DNA of 64,000 nt, taken from contig WFMF01000112.1 of assembly GCA_011033025.1 (NCBI GenBank), positions 372,001 to 436,000 on the forward strand, read 5' to 3'. Positions within the stretch are counted from its first letter, which is position 1; every line of letters starts with the position of its first letter. Source of the DNA: Beroe forskalii. Taxonomy: Eukaryota > Ctenophora > Nuda > Beroida > Beroidae. The translations under genes and the position numbers were made by a program. Under the pieces are notes generated by a model. That model made no database searches and had not been told where the DNA came from. It worked only from the letters and a program-made list of their open reading frames with translations. Shown here one piece after another: positions 38,001-48,976 of the stretch.

Positions 38001-39747
38001 TCCAGGCAAAAATCGTCACGAGAAATCATATTAAGCCACGCGTAAGTCAAAACAGCCGAAATTCAAGACAAACGAACGTGAAAAACAAGATGATAAACAT
38101 GGCCACGATACGCATATGTGCGATGACTAAGCCGGAGGCCAGACTTCCAGTCAACACTTCGACTAACTCTTTTATACAGTAACATACGGTGACTGTGACT
38201 CATCCAAAGGAGTTTTGTCCCTGGCATGGCCGAAAACCAGGTATACTGTCCGTATTTCCGGCTACCATCGGCTCGAATGGGCCTCGTCCCTTGCCTTCGG
38301 TAAGGGACGCAGAAGCCTATTAAGACAGGAGCTTAATTAGATACTTCAATGGTTAGATAAGCCCCTATATCAAGCATTATTACCCTCCCGTGGCTCCAAC
38401 TCCAGTGTGATAATTATCGATATATCACTCCTTTATAGAACCACTGTACAGTGGCGGAACCATAGAGCAGAATATCGTTAATTAGATTGTTGATTTTATG
38501 AAGGAGCACTCGAAAATCTATAAAAACGTTGAATTCAGACGAGGGTCGTCAGACCCGAGTGGGAGGGAGTACTGTTTTGTCGGGTAATAATACAATTAAC
38601 AAACTCATGGATCGTGTGATATCGAAAATTGTCAAACTCGGCTAACGCCTCGTGTGATAATTTTCGATTTCACACTCCCATTCGTTTGTTAATCGTACAA
38701 TGTAACAATAGTACGTGGGAACAGACCTCACCAATGTCAGTACACACGTAGAATAGTCTGTCAAGTTTACAGATGTGGGTGTGGTCAACATGCTCAATAC
38801 ACCTGGGGAGAGGGAGTGTGTCAGTGTTCTACTAATCTACTAATCTACAAACCACAGTACCATTAACAGAGTGAGGAAGAGATCACTGAGACACTGAGAT
38901 GGGATCTGTCGTGGCTTATTGGCTTATTGTAACTTTGTAAGGGAGTAAGGGGGTGGGTATTACGTAGAAATGAGACAGACTCACTATTGGAGTCAATGAT
39001 CGATGCTCCGTTTGGATTAATTGGGTATTATAAGAGTAAAGTTGGATTGCGAAGTAAATGGGATCAGGCCCTATAAGGCAATAACATTCACTTTCCTAAA
39101 TACCCCAGTAAATACACCTAGATATCCTGAATACCAACTTACCTTTTACTCTGTATGAGTTTAACCAATCCCTCACTCTGGCCTCCCCTCAAATTAACCA
39201 CGTAGTCCTCATTGGCCAGCAGAAACCACTCTCCTGTCGCTTCACGACTCCTTGAGTCGTACATGAAGTGGGCAGCTGTCCGTACCCCCACTACACAACA
39301 CTTAGCGCTGAACGACACTTCGAATAGAAATCTGGAGGGGTCTTGTGAAGTGGTAGTTTCTGATGCCACATTTTCATAATATTTCAGGTTTGCCTTATCG
39401 GTCTCAGCCAGGTCCCATTCCGTGTCAGAATTGGTTTCATCGTTAGCAGTGCCGTCAAGTTCGTTAGAGTCATCAAGTCCACTGTAGCTGGTTTCATTAA
39501 GTTTCTCAATCGTGTCATCATTTGCGACATTTATTACTTGATAAGGGGCGGTATTGGTAGCCTCAGACGTCTCACTCAACACAAAACTATCCCTTTTCCA
39601 CTCCCAAAACTGCACCTTGTAATCGGACTTATTACAAGTCTTATCTTGGATTAAGTACGCTTGACACCACGACCATGTGCCCAGTTCGTTATTGACACAC
39701 ATTTCAAGAGTGCAGCAGTACAGTGTAGTAGTAGAGGTGGTATCCAT
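35015..39747 (-). CDS. Adaptor-like protein with IRS/Dok-type PTB region
   Basis: Four exons in order: 39747-39143, 38802-38727, 36315-36203, 36056-35015; phases agree, 611 aa. The second exon was found by needing a phase-2 acceptor; it ends GAG/GTCTGT. Residues about 205-285 (CIEHVDHTHICKL, RVIPYTKIKTFARDKHDPD, LELGSMKHGDRSYSF, AVDILVAIRNQ) resemble the second half of IRS-type PTB domains (hydrophobic-Pro-x-IRRF-RD, EAG, GxFxF, final helix). The N-terminal exon, rich in Trp, may hold a PH-like part, not certain. The long tail has three 17-residue repeats with SYSHPLP and many other Tyr, as expected of a docking protein phosphorylated by a tyrosine kinase. ACCATGG at 39747 is a good start context, but the frame is open further upstream to an acceptor near 39793, so an earlier exon is possible. 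Family assignment is tentative. Confidence 0.6.
35559..35711 (-). repeat. Three 51-bp coding repeats
   Basis: Three near-identical 51-bp units in the last exon of the PTB gene encode SYSHPLPIVEEGNRDL-like segments. They differ by a few bases (IVEE, IVED, ITEE). The frame is preserved, and each repeat carries one tyrosine. Confidence 0.95.
36755..37325. repeat. 17-bp minisatellite GGTACCTTRTTAACAAC
   Basis: About 33 units in the long third-to-second exon intron of the PTB gene, with A/G variation (TTATTAAC or TTGTTAAC). Each unit has a GGTACC and mostly a GTTAAC palindrome. Just upstream, 36655-36745 has several nested palindromes (GATTATCGCGCGATAATC). Confidence 0.95.
37415..37640. repeat. 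Interspersed repeat family (GTTGACACCAC)
   Basis: Contains CTGACACCACTCAGTCATC, GCATTCCACATACCAAC and TATGACGTTGACACCAC in imperfect tandem. It is the same family as 4857-5110 and 48650-48780. Confidence 0.7.
38200..38720. other. Intronic hairpin-rich stretch
   Basis: Contains a stem GTCCCTTGCC...GGTAAGGGAC (near 38298), a palindrome around 38408-38432 and a foldback AATTGTCAAACTCGGC/ATTTTCGATTTCACACTC near 38625-38690. A block related in reverse to 29060-29095 lies at 38535-38560. It resembles old MITE debris. I could not make a tRNA or snRNA from it. Confidence 0.4.
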
Positions 39748-41757
39748 GGTAATATTACTGGCGTTGTCAAGAGCTGCTGCAATATTAGGAATCTATAACA
39801 GGAGTCAAGTTATTAGCGTTGTCGTTTCAGTGTTGCCATGGTGACTTAAAATATCTTGAATTATTCGTCTCCTGCTGTCTAGGATAGTGCCTACTAGAAT
39901 ACATTACATATTTACAAGACGCTAAGAATAGTAAGTTCTTGACGAACTGTCTCATGACTATTCCGTCTCAGTGATTATAAATTATTAATATTAAAACTAT
40001 CGAATGCAGAAGTATAAACGCTATTATTTATTACTCATCGCATAATATATGCCGTAAAAACGATCCAGAACCGCCAGGAAGACGACAGTTGTTCCTGCTT
40101 GAGAGAGATTTAAAACAAGACCAGCTCAAGTAAACTCAACAATCAAAATATAAAAAAGAAATACAGTATTGTGGTGGCGTGAAATCAGGTTTTAATAAAC
40201 TCGTTATCAACATGATTGTCTCGTGTTACAGAAGTATGTTTTATGAAATTATACGATTCAAGTCTTAAGTCTAAAGAAGTGCACGGAGACACAAAATACA
40301 GTGTGTTCCTTATCAGTGTAATCGATAGTCTGAGGAAATTGTGTACATTGTACATTGGATGAGTACATTGTAAATTGTACATCGGATGAGTACATTGAAC
40401 ATTGTGTGGGTATACATTGTGTTGGTACAAAATATACATATTAAATGCAATACACGGTAACTCACTCATTCATTGTACGCTGCTAACTCTGAAATGTGAA
40501 CGAAACTCTGAACTTCTCATGAACTTGTAAAGCAATAATGTGAATTGTTAACAACCCTGCCTCTCCATCACTCAATCGGAGACAGAAGCGTTGATCATTC
40601 ACTCAAATTTATACCATGTCAATAAATATATTCCTTCATGAATCATGCCCGACTTTGTGAATCTACCGTTACCGATTTACATGCTTGTTAATAGCAATCT
40701 ATTGCTACTTCGCATGAGTTTGAGTCGAGGATTACCTATGTACATGAGCATTGATGACGTGTATAATTGCAATATGCATGAGTGTTATAATACACACACA
40801 TGGCTTTTCTATGCGTGGGAGAACCCTACCGAAATGGAGCTTCATTCTTCAGAGACGTGGATTTAGAGAGGTGATTTAAGCGGGTTTCAGACGTAAATGG
40901 TTGAACATAATATGGTCACCTGAGTGGAAGCGAGCAATGAGCATGCATAAAACATAGCAGATGCATTATGCATGCGTGGCTGGATTCCCCAGTTATTCAC
41001 AATACACACCTATCCCTCACCCTAAGCCACCGCAAAAGGCCAAGACTCCAAGAGTTTAAAATTTTTCTCCAAAGCTCCAATCCATAGTCTCATATTTACA
41101 TATTTCGTCATTAACCCAAAAGTGAAAACGAAAACAAAATTTCAGTTGATGGAAATAAGTCAAACTTGGCTAATCAATATCATAATATCATATACAAATT
41201 ACAACATTACAAAAAAGGAAATATTTTTCAGCCGTCAAATCGTATCATTAAACTCTTGATGAATAATTATTGAATGGTAACTATAATGAGGATCCTCCCG
41301 TACAAATAAAAGTTTAAGGTCCTATTGTTCTAGACCTAGAGACATGAAAGGTATTTCAAATTATGAAACTGATGCCTGAACTCATGAAAAAGGAAATGGT
41401 TCTTTCAACTCCAAGTTAAGTTCCTTATTAACCTCCGGACAGATTTCTCACTTTCACACAAAATATATCATCACAATCAGTTATTATCGACAGCTTATTT
41501 GCGTACCCATAAGTCTCTTTGATTTGGCCAATAAGCGCGCGAATTTACGGTCAACTCGCACACTGACTGGCCAAGGTCAATTTCACAATCCTATGGGTAA
41601 GCTAATATGCCCCTGATAACAGTCTCCAATAAACTTAAATCAATACAAATCCGAATATCTACACAAATAAAACATAGTATTTTACAAGTATATCCTGATC
41701 TACAGGCAACACGTTCTATGGTGCTATAACAATGAAGTATCGACGGTCAATTACGGT

Positions 41758-41883
41758 GGCGTGTCGAACTCATATGTGCGCGGTGTAATCGTGCGCGGCT
41801 TACTGCCTGTAATTAACGGGCAGTGAGCCACGCACGATTACGCCGCGCTCGAAAAAGCCGCGCACATATGAGTTCGACACGCC
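41758..41883. mobile_element. Palindromic foldback element, GGCGTGTCGAACTC ends
   Basis: Ends GGCGTGTCGAACTCATATG and CATATGAGTTCGACACGCC are perfect inverted repeats. An inner pair (AATCGTGCGCGG, CCACGCACGATT) and GCCCGTTAATTAC-type loop sequence lie between. Relatives at 45912-46020 and 60465-60582 share ends and inner CGTGCGCGG motifs. Confidence 0.8.
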
Positions 41884-41914
41884 CCTGTTAGTTCACCCGT
41901 AGGAACCTGGATTT

Positions 41915-41985
41915 GTTATGACATTGACCAATCGGTGTGCAAGATTACGTTCAGCTTGCACAGTGATTGGTCAATGGCAAATGGA
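41915..41985. repeat. Foldback with paired CCAAT boxes
   Basis: CATTGACCAATCGGTGTGCA is mirrored by TGCACAGTGATTGGTCAATG, giving a long imperfect stem with a 15-bp loop. A weaker, similar arrangement (GGCCAATAAG...CTGGCCAAGG) lies near 41525-41575. Confidence 0.65.
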
Positions 41986-44329
41986 TCCGAGGGTAAGCTA
42001 ACATGCCGTCAATCAATAATAGTACCTACACAATACACAAAATATACAATAATGTACAGCATTGTATACAAAATTTATACATGCAATCTCATATTAGCAA
42101 AACATTTTACACACAGCTCCAATGGAGAGATGATATGAACCTACACTGCGGCTGAAGCTGCGGAATACTGCCATCAAATTTTCAACTAGATCAAAATATG
42201 CAAGCTCAAAGTTTCGCAGACTTATCCGACAATCCGTAGTACCAAATTTAAAAATACACTCCATTTTTAAGTGACATCTTCCCTATTTTTCATTCCGGTC
42301 ATAAAATAAATTTCTGGCTCTATTCCCAAAATGGAACACGTTGTTCACAAGGTCGAATATTTTTATACATCATCATTAGTTGCGTTGTCAACAGATGATT
42401 TAAAGTTTTTTCAGAATGGTCTTCAGCACCGATTTTCATACTTCGCAGTATTCCACAGGAGCACAGTATTCCACAGTTTTAGATCATTGAATAATCTAAT
42501 AACTTAATGATGATCATCAATTGATAGGTTATCAATTAACTAACGTATTCTTATCTACTAACCACAGTACAGAAGTGCTGTACTCTGATCAGCCATGTCC
42601 GTAAAAGTATGAGACCTTAATGGTCTTGAAAAAATTCTGGATAATTCCATTCCCGATTAATACTTTAATATAAGCTTTTTAATCGTTTTACAGTTGAATT
42701 TTAGGTCACATTTACAGCAGCTTGCAGAAAGTTTAAAATCTAAAATAAATCTTCAAAAGTACGTTAAAAAATCTCAGTACCGTGTTATTGAAATAGAATT
42801 AAAATTAAAGATTTTCATGCACCCAAAATCTTGATAAAAAGCAAAACGCATTTTTTCATCCACCACTTTATAACTCATTTATAAACAATTTTTGCAATTG
42901 TTGGAATAACGTTCCGAGAGAATTATTTATTCAAGAGCTGAAGTTTTTTTTAATGTTTAGCATTTAAACTTTTAAATCAGTAAATTATTGACTATTGATT
43001 TAAAGTGGATCAATCGAAGAAATCAGAATTTCAAATAGTTACGAATTGGTAAATATAATTAAGCAGCGTCATTATGACGATGCTTAGTGCTTTCAATTCT
43101 GATATCAAATCAGGATTCAGCTGTTCAGAACCAATATAACCACCAATTGCAATATATGATGAATAGGCATCGTTTGTTGCTTGCTGTATTTCAAATACAC
43201 TTCCATATTACAATAGCCAGTAAATGATACATCATACATATTGTTTTGCAACGTAAGCTACAAGACGTGGTCTTTAATAATTGTTAAATGTAGAGTACAA
43301 TTGCTTGGAAACGCCACACAACATATCGCATGTCTTATGTTTAGAAGTTATCATGATATTTATTATTACTAATTTATTTCAGTCCGTCCAATACAGTGAT
43401 GCATGATGAAAATGGTAGGTAAATAACAATACAGCAATGATTTCACCTATTCATAAGAAGCCACCAAATTCAACCAATCAATTGCGTGTACTGTATTGTC
43501 AAGTTTTTTACGAGACAAATAGCCGCCGAAAGGCAAATAATTTCCTTCGAAACCACCTGACACTCCCATTTAATATTTAATGTCCTCCAAACGTTATATA
43601 GTTATATCATGTCTCTCTTGCACAATGCAAACAGACGAGCTCTCAATAACCAAAACCAATCAATGCTGTGATCTTGGCGTCGATTTAACTATTTAATAAA
43701 CCTTCGCTCATTACTGATTTACCAGTTTACCATAGTAAGCATAATCACAAATCACAAAGTTATAGGGTTATAAATTGTAACTGTACCTAAGGAAATGCTT
43801 TAATAACAGCTCAGTGAATGTCGAATACTTCATTAATGATAGGAAATGATTTATTATTATGGGTTCGATTTGGATATTCTGTTTAATGATGACACTTGGG
43901 GAAATGGGGAACGTACTGTATTATCTTATTAATGTGTGACTTATTTCAAATGAGGGTTTAAATTTAACTAAATACTGTCACAGCATCAGTCCATAAGCTC
44001 CATTTAGAAGCCCTTCGCGGTGCCCTTCGAAGTTTTCAATCATAACTATAGAACTATAGAAATGACCAGAACAATACCTATGTGAGTAAATTTTAAATCT
44101 ATAGGAAAAACATGTCAGCTTGGAGCATAAAAGTTGGCAAGCAAAGCCAGGGACTCAGGAAACCATCAGAATGTCCGCTGAGAATTGAAGAACCTATCGA
44201 CCCATTTTCCATAGGGTATGGCAAATGGCACCAGCCATGGAACCATAGTATATCCTATATCAGTGTGGAGCCTTGAAGCGGGGCCTGGATTCCTAACAAT
44301 CTGAGTTCTAGGAAATTTGTGCAATGTAA

Positions 44330-44790
44330 TTTCTGGAGATCTTCTAGAGTTAGGAGATGGATGCTAGTAGGTCGTTGACTTTCTATATTATAGCCAGGGA
44401 CTGGATATATTCTATAGCTCGGAGGTCGTTGACTTTCTGTATAGGCAGGGACTGGTGATCTTCTAGAGCTAGGATATAGAGGCGAGTAGGGCGTTTACTT
44501 TCTGTATAGCCAAGGACTGGATATCTTCTAGAGTTAGGAGATTGTGGTGAGTAGGCCATTGACTTTCTATATAGGCAGGGACTGGTGATCTTCTAGAGCT
44601 ATGAGATGGAGGCTAGTAGGTCGTTTACTTTCTGTATAGCCAGGGACTGGATATCTTCTAGAGCTAGGATATAGAGGCTAGTAGGTCGTTTACTTTCTGT
44701 ATAGCCAGGGACTGGATATCTTCTAGAGCTAGGATATAGAGGCTAGTAGGTCGTTTACTTTCTGTATAGCCAGGGACTGTAGCGGAGAAT
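44330..44790. repeat. About 60-bp minisatellite at the 3' end of the minus-strand gene
   Basis: About eight units of GCCAGGGACTGGATATCTTC plus TAGAGCTAGGATATAGAGG and TAGTAGGTCGTTTACTTTC. On the minus strand each unit repeats the end of the last coding exon (SLAIQKVNDLLAS and the stop), so the array grew from that exon. Confidence 0.9.
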
Positions 44791-46181
44791 AGCGGATAAT
44801 TCGGAGCTCTGGGTTGGCGCAGTAATACCTGGAGAAGAAGCTTTGTGTTAGGGCCTATTATGACGAATTACAAAGGGGTAAAGACGAATTGGTTTGGAGT
44901 CATAGCTCAAGAAAGCGCAGTAATTGCTTAATTGGGTCTATAAATGATTGGTCAAGTATATGTATGCAAGTATATGTATGCAATTAGAGAATAAAGGAAA
45001 GCGATAAATTTTTGCCCCCTGAATTAATTTATTAGGGCAAGACCGTTTAAATATGATCTGTACAGGTTAGTGAATAGTTAATTTATTAGTTAATTAGGAT
45101 ACCTAACGGTGACAGTTCGAACTGCAGTTTTTTGCGCGCGGCGTCAGTTTGCTCGGCCTAAAGAGTTGAAGGCATGTAAATTTAAACATGTCTGTACGCC
45201 GCACAATCATACGCCGCGCACACAAAACTGCAGTTCGAACTGTCACTGTAATTGGCTAATCAGCTACATCCCCAGCACCCTCACCTAATATCCTCCAGAT
45301 GGTTGGATTTGAGGACCTCATTACACACCCTACTCCCTCGTGACAGGGCTTCCACCACGTAAAACAAGGTGTAGACAAGGAGAGTAGCGTTAGCAGACAC
45401 AGTGCGGGATATCACGCTCAAACCCCGGTCTATTATCTTGCTGTACAGTGGCATCTGAAACAAGATATCACACTTAGACCCCGGTCTATTATCTTCGAAA
45501 AAACAGAATAATGCTGAATCCGTATTCAGTAGCTATTTACACTGTAGTATTTCAATATTTCAGTTCGACTGAAGAACTCACAAAGTTGGCAGCACAGTTT
45601 TCCACAAATCTGGACACGTGGGAGAGGGTCAGATCACTGCCGAATGTCGGGTGTTCGGATGCTGTGAGTAGGATCTCAAAGAGCAGACTGGTGGTGGTTT
45701 CGAGGAGCTCATCAACCAACCCTTCCATCTGGGTTAAGGTTAGGTTTAGAGAGAGTGGGGTAACAGGGAAAGGGTTTAAGGGGGTGGGGGTTATAGGTTT
45801 ATAGACTTTATTAAGACTTAATAAAGGGTTTTTGGTCAGGCGAGAGGGTCCGGAGGGGTTTGGGGGTTAGCACTAGAGAAAGAAGCAGGGGAGGGATTAG
45901 AGAGTTACAATGGCGTGTCGAACTCCTACGTGCGCGGCTTTTCCATGCGCGGTACAATCGTGCACAGCTCACTGGCTGTTAGTGACAAGCAGCGAGCCGC
46001 ACATGGAGTTCGACACGCTCCTGTTAGAGGGAGTGAGGGTGATAGTAGAGAGTAGAGAGTAGAAAGGGCTATAGGCTTACAGGGGACCCAGGACGAATAC
46101 CAACCACCCAATTGTCACCCAGATAATCAATCAAACAGCAAAATTCCTGAGCCCACCACACCTTCATCAGAATCACAACGC
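44729..46181 (-). CDS. Unrecognised helical protein, 3' exons (copy A)
   Basis: Exons in order: 46181-46108 (putative), 45728-45582, 45454-45285, 44828-44729 (stop TAG at 44729). Phases agree and give about 163 residues: VVILMKVWWAQEFCCLIDYL, MEGLVDELLETTTSLLFEIL, CAANFMPLYSKIIDRGLSV, VYTLFYVVEALSRGSR and YYCANPELRIIRYSPLQSL. The last three exons have good splice sites and are kept in copy B; the first rests on frame and weaker sites. Predicted to be alpha-helical, perhaps HEAT/armadillo-like, but I do not recognise the family. The 5' end must lie between 46181 and 48977, so the gene is probably head to head with the transglutaminase-like gene. ATG at 45728 could instead be the start. Confidence 0.6.
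45109..45248. mobile_element. Palindromic foldback element, GACAGTTCGAACTGCAG ends
   Basis: GACAGTTCGAACTGCAGTTT at the left is mirrored by AAACTGCAGTTCGAACTGTC at the right, with GCGCGGCG/CGCCGCGC inside. The copy at 58375-58505 has lost part of its right arm. It lies in the intron between the last two exons of the minus-strand gene. Confidence 0.8.
45912..46020. mobile_element. Palindromic foldback element, GGCGTGTCGAACTC family
   Basis: Starts GGCGTGTCGAACTCC and ends GGAGTTCGACACGCTCC, with CGTGCGCGGCTTTTCCATGC inside. A relative of 41758-41883, also present in copy B at 60465-60582. Confidence 0.78.
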
Positions 46182-48086
46182 CTAGATATTTTGAACACTG
46201 AACAGTAATCAGTAATCATTGGCAGAATGATGGTGAGAATAGGTGACAGCTGAGAATTGAGAAGGGCCCTCTTAATAATAGTTCATTGAAATCATTATCC
46301 TCTGTACCATCCATAGCTTAAAGGAGTTTCTTCGTACCTGGTACCTGCCTTCCTTTAAAATAATGCTCCCTTGAAATTATTCATAATCTTTTATGAATGA
46401 CTTTTGATTTGCTGATTTAGCCGATTTCAAAGTTTTGGAAATTTATTGATTTATTATTTATAACGATATAGCAGGCTATCATTTTTCAAGAGGCAAAAAA
46501 CCGCATGAGTTTACATAACCTATGCCCTTTATTAAAAGCTTGAAGGAAAGGCCACTGTACTGAACTGCAAGTTATCATGCACACCATGACTTTAATTCAA
46601 ATTACAAAACTTCATTACGAGATGAAGCAAACAATGGTCATGTATTGTACTCGGGTAACGAATAGACGTGTATTAATTGTTCTTATTGTCACATAAAGTT
46701 GCACCAACAATATTCACTGCTAACAAGATGTGTCGGTTGTGATGTATTCAGCGTTCTTTCATTTTCGTTTCACCTTGTAACATACCTTTTCAGCTTTTGA
46801 CACAGTCTTTTGTCTTCTGGATGTTGCCACTACCAGAGCCATTATAAAGAAAATTTATCGAAACATATTTTCAATGTTCAGTATGTTAGTACTGATTGCT
46901 GAATGTTCCAATGTTCTGTTGTTATGAAGCTACCCATTAATTACGTAATTTCCTTGCTGCTAATTGCGTTTTGGGAATGCAGTCTTAGTAAGTTATTAGC
47001 ATTACTGGTTAAGTGTATCATAACAGAGTGATACAGTGAAACCGCTCTCTTCTAGGGGCCAAGTTGTAGTAGCAAAAGAGAAATCATCGTTTAGTTTGTA
47101 TTCATCACGAGGATTTCAAACTATCTAATTATCAGATAATTGTTTCTTTTGTTCCCATTCTTCTTTTCGCCCAGGACTAAATTACGGTGAGGTAACATGA
47201 ACACATTGTTCATTGGAACAACAAGTTTGTTTATTATGGTACGAAGTGCGTGTTATGGATTCTATAGTTTTATTTAGTTCTTCCCGAATAACGTTAGCAC
47301 CGGCTTCTCTTGCCACATAGGTACTTTTGACTTTTCTAATTTTTGTAGTTTTGGACTTGATGCTTAATAGATTTCCAAGGAAAATTTTGCTTATTATTAA
47401 AAATCCTAAATTAGTCTCAATGCCAATAGTAATCATTAATCAATAATCATGAATCATACGAATCAATCCATACGATATGAAAATATTTAGAGTCCTGCAT
47501 CATCATAGCGTAACCCTACCTGTTGAAGTATCCAAATTCTAATCGCACCAGTATAGAAATAGTTATGTAACCTATACAAGGCAGGTATATCGCTACCAAG
47601 GAATTTCCTTCCGTCAGATTATCAGATAGCACCAACAGTTGCGAATACCACACAAATTAATTATTATATATCACCAGATATCATATTCTTATATAATTAC
47701 TATTCCTATTACTTTATTCTTGATTTAAAGTTACAATTTACGAAATATTGGAGAAGCAAAGCTGTGAGCTACGATAATGTACACAAGTTATTTAGCCTTG
47801 TGTTTCCAAACTTGTTTAGAACATACTGACGTCTTTGCGCCTAATAATTAATTACCAAATACTAACTTATTTATCACTTTTATAATATGCACGCATGACA
47901 ATATTATGAAATGCAGTGCAATAATCTGAAATTTTAATTTGACTTGTTATTTTCTGATTTTGCTAAAGCTCAGACTTGAGAACTTGAGTATTGTATCCAC
48001 CAAAGATTCATTCCGCAGATTTTTTTCGTGATTCTAACGATTTTTTGTTTGACAGTGCTCTAGCATTATAGTACGTTATACTGTAA
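46182..48086. other. Non-coding stretch between divergent genes, copy A
   Basis: AT-rich, closely similar to 60721-62640. Short open frames exist but are broken by indels in the other copy, which argues against coding. It must contain the start of the minus-strand gene and the promoter of the gene at 48977; I cannot place them. Confidence 0.5.
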
Positions 48087-48518
48087 CTAGCAGGCCCGTT
48101 CGGCGCTGCTACGCACCATCACACCCGCAAATTAATGAAAAACTTTTTTAAAGCATTGAAAAATTCGAATCAGAACTAAAGTTGTTGAGTGGAGTAGCGT
48201 ATCAAAACCAACAAAGCAAGAAATGAAATTCACACACTATACATGTTACCATAGCAACGCAAGCATTTCCCACTATCTGCACGTGCATGCCGACACAAAC
48301 CCATACTCACATCGACACAGTGCCCATACACACGGTTTTCCCATTCTAATCTATGATGCCGACACAATGGCCCATACACACGCCGACACAAAATCCACAC
48401 ACACGCCGACACAGTGTCCATACACACGGTTTTCCCATTCTAATCTATGATGCCGACACAATAATCCACACACACGCCGACACAAAATCCATACACACTT
48501 ACCAAATTATAATTAAGA
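48087..48518 (-). mobile_element. Helitron-like element (minus orientation)
   Basis: Read on the minus strand it starts TCTTAATTATAATTTGG at 48518, after host A, and ends AACGGGCCTGCTAG at 48087, before host T. It belongs to the 13550-15042 family, although most of its interior is a short repeat (ACACACGCCGACACA and CATACACACGGTTTTCCC). The paralogous site near 62635 lacks it. Confidence 0.8.
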
Positions 48519-48540
48519 TTATAGTAGGTATTCTTCGTCA

Positions 48541-48921
48541 TCTTACTACTTATAATTCTTCCTCATATATAAATATATAAATAAATAAATAAATAAATAA
48601 ATAAATATATATCTGTCTGTCCGGTTTATGATTTCTGTCTGTCCGGTGGCTTATATATAGCCACAGATTTTTCTGACACCACTCAGTACCCAATCAAGCA
48701 TGCCGATTGCCGATGATCGGAATGTTCATACCAGAGTACCAGTGACGTTTGACACCACCTGAAGACCTGACATATAGACATCACATAGAGGAGTAGGCAC
48801 ACCCGATTAAAATATGACCTCATCACTGATAAGAACTACAGTACTGAATTATACTGTACCAAATCCAATTGCTGAAGCGAAAAAATTGTGAACGATGGCC
48901 GGAGGCCATGGGTTCTGCTAG
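48541..48921 (+). mobile_element. Helitron-like element (plus orientation)
   Basis: Starts TCTTACTACTTATAATTC after host A (48540) and ends GGCCATGGGTTCTGCTAG before T (48922). The paralog in copy B reads straight through CGTCA/TTAATA at 62672/62673, an exact A/T empty site. The interior contains an AAAT microsatellite, CTGTCTGTCCGG repeats and the GACACCACTCAG interspersed family. No coding capacity. Confidence 0.82.
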
Positions 48922-48976
48922 TTAATATAGTAGTTCACTAAATTCTCATTTAACCCAGTTTGCCAGAACACCAACC

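Larger units (their letters stand above)
39794..43465. other. Non-coding stretch upstream of the PTB gene
   Basis: AT-rich, with no exon I can support on either strand. It holds a GTACATTGTACATTG repeat at 40335-40440, a strong palindrome at 41758-41883 and a CCAAT-bearing foldback at 41915-41985. It probably includes the PTB gene promoter and 5' exons not recognisable by eye. Confidence 0.5.

Noticed and set aside
37937..38182. 81-codon plus-strand frame in the PTB gene intron
   Set aside because: No homology recognised, no splice context, AT-rich intron on the opposite strand from the gene.
47182..47436. 84-codon minus-strand frame between the divergent genes
   Set aside because: The paralogous region near 61740-61990 has frame-breaking indels, and the composition is like the AT-rich flanks.
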